The notes below the pieces were generated by a model. That model worked only from the letters and a program-made list of their open reading frames with translations, was not told where the DNA came from and ran no database searches. Positions 61,569 to 64,000 of a stretch of DNA of 64,000 bases are shown here, one piece after another. Source of the stretch: Alkalibacterium putridalgicola (lineage in GTDB: Bacteria; Bacillota; Bacilli; Lactobacillales; Carnobacteriaceae_A); assembly GCF_900109825.1 (NCBI RefSeq), contig NZ_FOBL01000001.1:154822-218821 (forward strand), given 5' to 3'. Made by a program: the position numbers and the translations under genes. Each line of letters begins with the position of its first letter. Position 1 is the first letter of the stretch.

Positions 61569-61696
61569 TCTTTCGCCTCCAACACATCTTTGCCTTTTAT
61601 GGCATTCTCACTCTTTTGTCTAGTATATCAAACTTAAGTGAATTATGTTATACTAGCAAGCAAATTAAATAAATTTAATAGAGAAAGGATTAACTT

Positions 61697-62161
61697 ATGT
61701 CGAACGAAATCAAATACATGCTGAATAAACAACTGGCGGCCATTATAGCAGACGAAACAAATATGATCGCAAATCTGAGTAACGCCTCTGCACTCCTCTC
61801 AGAACAGTTTTCAAATATCAACTGGGCAGGTTTTTACCTGTGGGATGAAAATGATAATGAACTGATTCTTGGCCCCTTCCAGGGAAAAGTAGCCTGTATC
61901 AGGATCAAAGAAGGCGACGGCGTCTGTGGAACAGCTTTGAAAGAACAGCGTTCACTTATCGTCGACGATGTTCACCTTTTCCCTGGTCATATCGCCTGTG
62001 ACGCCGCAAGTCAGTCTGAAATCGTTGTGCCTATGATAAAAGACGGAAAGAAAATTGGTGTCTTGGATATGGATGCACCGGTTAAAAACCGCTTCACAGA
62101 AGAGGACCGTTTAATGTTGGAAGAATTTGTCAGTGTATTATTGCAGCACCTGCATATCTAA
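61697..62161 (+). CDS. msrC: Free methionine-(R)-sulfoxide reductase (GAF domain)
   Basis: Reduces free Met-R-sulfoxide. A single GAF domain of 154 residues with the three conserved cysteines in GKVACIRIKEG, GDGVCGTAL and GHIACDAASQSE, and the family signature NWAGFYLWDENDNELILGPF. AGAAAGGATTAACTT precedes the ATG. Divergent from ezrA and monocistronic. A cyclic-nucleotide-sensing GAF role is unlikely given the three cysteines. Confidence 0.93.
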   Translation: MSNEIKYMLNKQLAAIIADETNMIANLSNASALLSEQFSNINWAGFYLWDENDNELILGPFQGKVACIRIKEGDGVCGTALKEQRSLIVDDVHLFPGHIACDAASQSEIVVPMIKDGKKIGVLDMDAPVKNRFTEEDRLMLEEFVSVLLQHLHI

Positions 62162-62215
62162 ATGACCTGTCGTTTCTTACTATTACGTGTAATCTGAATA
62201 GAAAAAATGAAAATA

Positions 62216-62270
62216 TAAAAAGACCGAAAGAATCTTCTGTAAAAGAGAGATTTCTTTTGGTCTTTTTATA
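62216..62270 (+). terminator. Terminator after msrC
   Basis: AAAAAGACC...AAGAAATCT-type imperfect hairpin (AAAAAGACCGAAAGAATCT / AGATTTCTTTTGGTCTTTTT), T-run at the 3' end. Confidence 0.8.
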
Positions 62271-62290
62271 TCCATTATCGGTTCTGCCTC

Positions 62291-62443
62291 CATTTTTTCA
62301 GTGAATAGTCGAGTTCAGGACGTCCGTAAATTGCTGTACTTCACTTTTTCACTGAATCGTTGAGTTCAGACCGTTCAAAAAGTGCTGTACTCCACTTTTT
62401 CAGAAAATAGTTAAGTTCAGGACGTTTATCATGTGCTGAACTT
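62291..62443. repeat. Three 51-bp imperfect tandem repeats
   Basis: Units at 62291-62341, 62342-62392 and 62393-62443, each 51 bases. Shared core elements are CACTTTTTCA at the start, GTTCAG in the middle and GTGCTGTACT-like at the end. 51 bases are exactly 17 codons. Read on the minus strand the units give RPELNYFLKKW, RSELNDSVKK and RPELDYSLKKW in the same frame, preceded by an STA-like segment, with one TGG-to-TGA break between the last two units. The array is probably a relic or intergenic copy of a coding repeat; I do not recognise the family. Confidence 0.85.
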
Positions 62444-62454
62444 GATTCTTCCAT
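62341..62454 (-). pseudogene. Repeat-encoded small frame, 37 codons, doubtful
   Basis: ATG at 62454, stop TGA at 62341. The start is MEESSSAHDKRPELNYFLKK, followed by a second copy of the 17-residue unit. No Shine-Dalgarno is visible. Beyond the stop the frame resumes for another unit and ends WRQNR at 62278. The conserved periodicity of residues over bases suggests former coding use. Likely a decayed remnant rather than an active gene. Confidence 0.3.
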
Positions 62455-62581
62455 AAAAAAATTCAAGTCACTAATCCAACCTGCTAAACAAGACTTCTTC
62501 TTTTATTTGAAAAATAATAATGCAAAAAAGCGCAAAAAACACACCCCATGCTATAATAAATACAAGTAAATTTTTATTTTT

Positions 62582-63760
62582 TTAGTTGAGTGCTAGGTGC
62601 TGTTGCCGCAGACCTAGTGCTCTTTTTTCGTTATATGGAACTTTATCCGTTAAAATTTTATAAATGATTCGAAGTAACTTATGACCACAGGCTACCACAG
62701 CCTTCATTTTAGATCCTCTACTGGAAATGCGGTAATACACTGATCGAAAAGCAAAATCTTTCGATCGACCGGCGATGCCCCCGCTGGAAATGAGTGTGGT
62801 CTTTAAATACTTATTTCCTGGGGTTATTCGCGACGATTTCTTTTTTCCCGCGCTTTCATTTGATCCAGGGGATAGTCCTGCCCATGAAGCGAGGTGACCC
62901 ACTGTTTTAAAGCCCTCTGTATTTGGACCAATTTCAGCTAAGATAACAGCGGCACCCTGTTCTTTTATCCCAGGGATCGTTAGCAGCAAGTCGTATTCCT
63001 CCGGAAAATGAAGCAGAATATACTTACGGATGTGGCCTTCGATCTGTTGGATCTTTTCACTGTAAAATCGGTATTCATCTAGCGAATCCTCGAGTAATTG
63101 TCGATCAGTGACTGATAGTTTTCCGTCCATCGCGCGGAGGATATCTTCGGGAGAGGCTTTGACTTTCCCGTGCATACAGGCACTGACAGACGCCAAACTT
63201 AACACTTCACCGTTGATAAATAGTTGAAGCAAGGCTTGTCCTGTTTTGGAAAAAATGTCAGACAAGTAACCCGTCAGTTTGATATTGGAACGTTGAAGGA
63301 TATTATGCAATTCATTCTTGGCTTGTGTTCGTTTTTGAGTATAAGACAGCCGACGGCGTGTCATCAGACGTAGTTCCATAACTACAGGTGCAGGAATGTA
63401 AGACGATTGAATCAAGCCGCAACGGCCGAGTTGCGCAATCCATTCGGCATCTTTCATATCTGTCTTACGCCCGGGCACATTTTTAATGTGTTGAGGATTA
63501 GCCAAAATCAACTGCCCTGTTCCTTCGGAAAAAATATTAAACACGGGCACCCAGTACTGTCCCGTACTTTCCATGAATATATCTGTGACGTGATGGTCTT
63601 CCAGCCACTGAAGGGCCTCTCGAAGTTCATCCGTTCTAGTGCCAAAAGTTTTCTGGATTTTTTTAGGTCGGTTTGTATCTAAAGGTCCGTCAAGAATACA
63701 GCAAACGATGGATTTCTGATGCACATCGATACCACAACATGTTTCAATCATCACTTCCAT
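62582..63760 (-). CDS. IS110-family transposase (DEDD bridge recombinase)
   Basis: 392-residue transposase. The N-terminal RuvC-like DEDD domain has CCGIDVHQKS (Asp), FMESTGQYW (Glu) and GRKTDMKDAEW (Asp/Asp). The C-terminal Tnp_20 domain has LTIPGIKEQGAAVILAEIG and LASWAGLSPGSNESAGKK, with the catalytic serine after it. The frame is open from 63775, but GGAGG is 8 bases before the ATG at 63760. No frameshift or stop is visible, so the enzyme looks intact. Recombination would use an RNA guide encoded next to it. Confidence 0.93.
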   Translation of the reverse strand: MEVMIETCCGIDVHQKSIVCCILDGPLDTNRPKKIQKTFGTRTDELREALQWLEDHHVTDIFMESTGQYWVPVFNIFSEGTGQLILANPQHIKNVPGRKTDMKDAEWIAQLGRCGLIQSSYIPAPVVMELRLMTRRRLSYTQKRTQAKNELHNILQRSNIKLTGYLSDIFSKTGQALLQLFINGEVLSLASVSACMHGKVKASPEDILRAMDGKLSVTDRQLLEDSLDEYRFYSEKIQQIEGHIRKYILLHFPEEYDLLLTIPGIKEQGAAVILAEIGPNTEGFKTVGHLASWAGLSPGSNESAGKKKSSRITPGNKYLKTTLISSGGIAGRSKDFAFRSVYYRISSRGSKMKAVVACGHKLLRIIYKILTDKVPYNEKRALGLRQQHLALN

Positions 63761-63793
63761 GACCATAACCTCCATCTATAAATTAGGAAACAA

Positions 63794-63868
63794 ACCGTCT
63801 TATAAAATGTTGTAATTTTATTTCCACATTCAATGATGTATTCGGCTTATTGCAAAAGATAAGACGGT
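63794..63868. ncRNA. Candidate IS110 bridge-RNA stem
   Basis: Inverted repeat ACCGTCTTAT (63794-63803) / ATAAGACGGT (63859-63868), 10 perfect pairs enclosing 55 bases, in the non-coding stretch directly upstream of the transposase. A second short hairpin GATTGC-GGA-GCAATC lies around 63968-63982. Location and length suit the bridge RNA of IS110 elements; its extent and strand are unknown. Confidence 0.4.
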
Positions 63869-64000
63869 CATCCAGTTTATTAAACAGGTTCGGCAAAACC
63901 CATTAAGAAGTCGGATTGGTGTTTCCTGAGACCATTATAAAATAAAAAGATTTTTCTGTCCTGGTTTAGATTGCGGAGCAATCTTATTGTTTATTAAGAT

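Larger units (their letters stand above)
62540..64000 (-). mobile_element. IS110-family insertion sequence, right end uncertain
   Basis: A full-length IS110-type transposase flanked by non-coding sequence. Such elements lack long terminal inverted repeats, so I could not fix the boundaries. About 225 bases lie upstream of the transposase inside the window and may contain the bridge RNA. The element may continue past the window edge. Confidence 0.65.

Noticed and set aside
62291..62443. Possible CRISPR array
   Set aside because: Units are contiguous 51-mers that diverge along their whole length; there are no unique spacers and no cas genes.

Overview
The window reads as chromosomal DNA of a low-to-moderate GC, Gram-positive, rod-shaped lactic acid bacterium. 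I place it in Lactobacillales, most likely a Carnobacteriaceae relative such as the Alkalibacterium/Marinilactibacillus group; that placement is inference. Supporting points are LiaFSR, IreB, Prp-processed L27, RNase J1, a fused GshAB, DUF1831 between a cysteine desulfurase and MnmA, three T-box leaders, and both MreBCD and MinCD, which fit a rod. Nearly all genes are on the minus strand. The plus-strand genes are def, rnjA, a lipid kinase, rarA, 6S RNA, a universal stress protein and a GAF-domain sulfoxide reductase.

Layout. 1-5.2 kb: comEC (cut by the window edge), comEA, sepM-coaD-rsmD with 4-nt overlaps, ylbG, ylaN. 5.2-13.1 kb: typA, an inositol-monophosphatase-family gene and the pyruvate dehydrogenase operon pdhABCD. 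13.5-17.4 kb: def, a DUF1576 membrane protein with an internal duplication, an unrecognised 47-codon gene with a strong promoter and a cre-like site, tRNA-Ala(GGC), and a Cof-type phosphatase. 17.6-25.6 kb: rnjA, liaFSR, mltG-udk-greA, and ireB-ruvX-DUF1292. 25.7-33.2 kb: T-box-controlled alaS, a YitT protein, a DagK-type lipid kinase and recD2. 33.2-43.8 kb: an AraC-type regulator, the sulfur/redox cluster (mnmA, DUF1831, cysteine desulfurase, gshAB), rarA, 6S RNA, usp, ackA and a YtxK-like methyltransferase. 44-53 kb: rplU-prp-rpmA, an amino-acid ABC transporter behind a T-box that reads as histidine-specific, then mreBCD-minCD, csp and radC. 53-62.2 kb: a HAD phosphatase, T-box-controlled valS, a thiol peroxidase without its resolving cysteine, thiI with its own cysteine desulfurase, ezrA and fRMsr. 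62.2-64 kb: a 51-bp tandem repeat and an IS110-family transposase with adjoining structured non-coding sequence.

Themes. tRNA biology recurs: alaS, valS, two separate thiolation pairs (desulfurase+MnmA, desulfurase+ThiI), tRNA-Ala and three T-boxes. Envelope growth and division are represented by MreBCD, MinCD, EzrA, MltG and LiaFSR. No CRISPR array, prophage or restriction system is visible. The most accessory-looking parts are the def-tRNA-Ala interval and the last 1.8 kb.

Starts were reassigned by eye wherever a Shine-Dalgarno sequence pointed to an internal codon; each case is stated. All RNA structures were paired by hand and none was computed.
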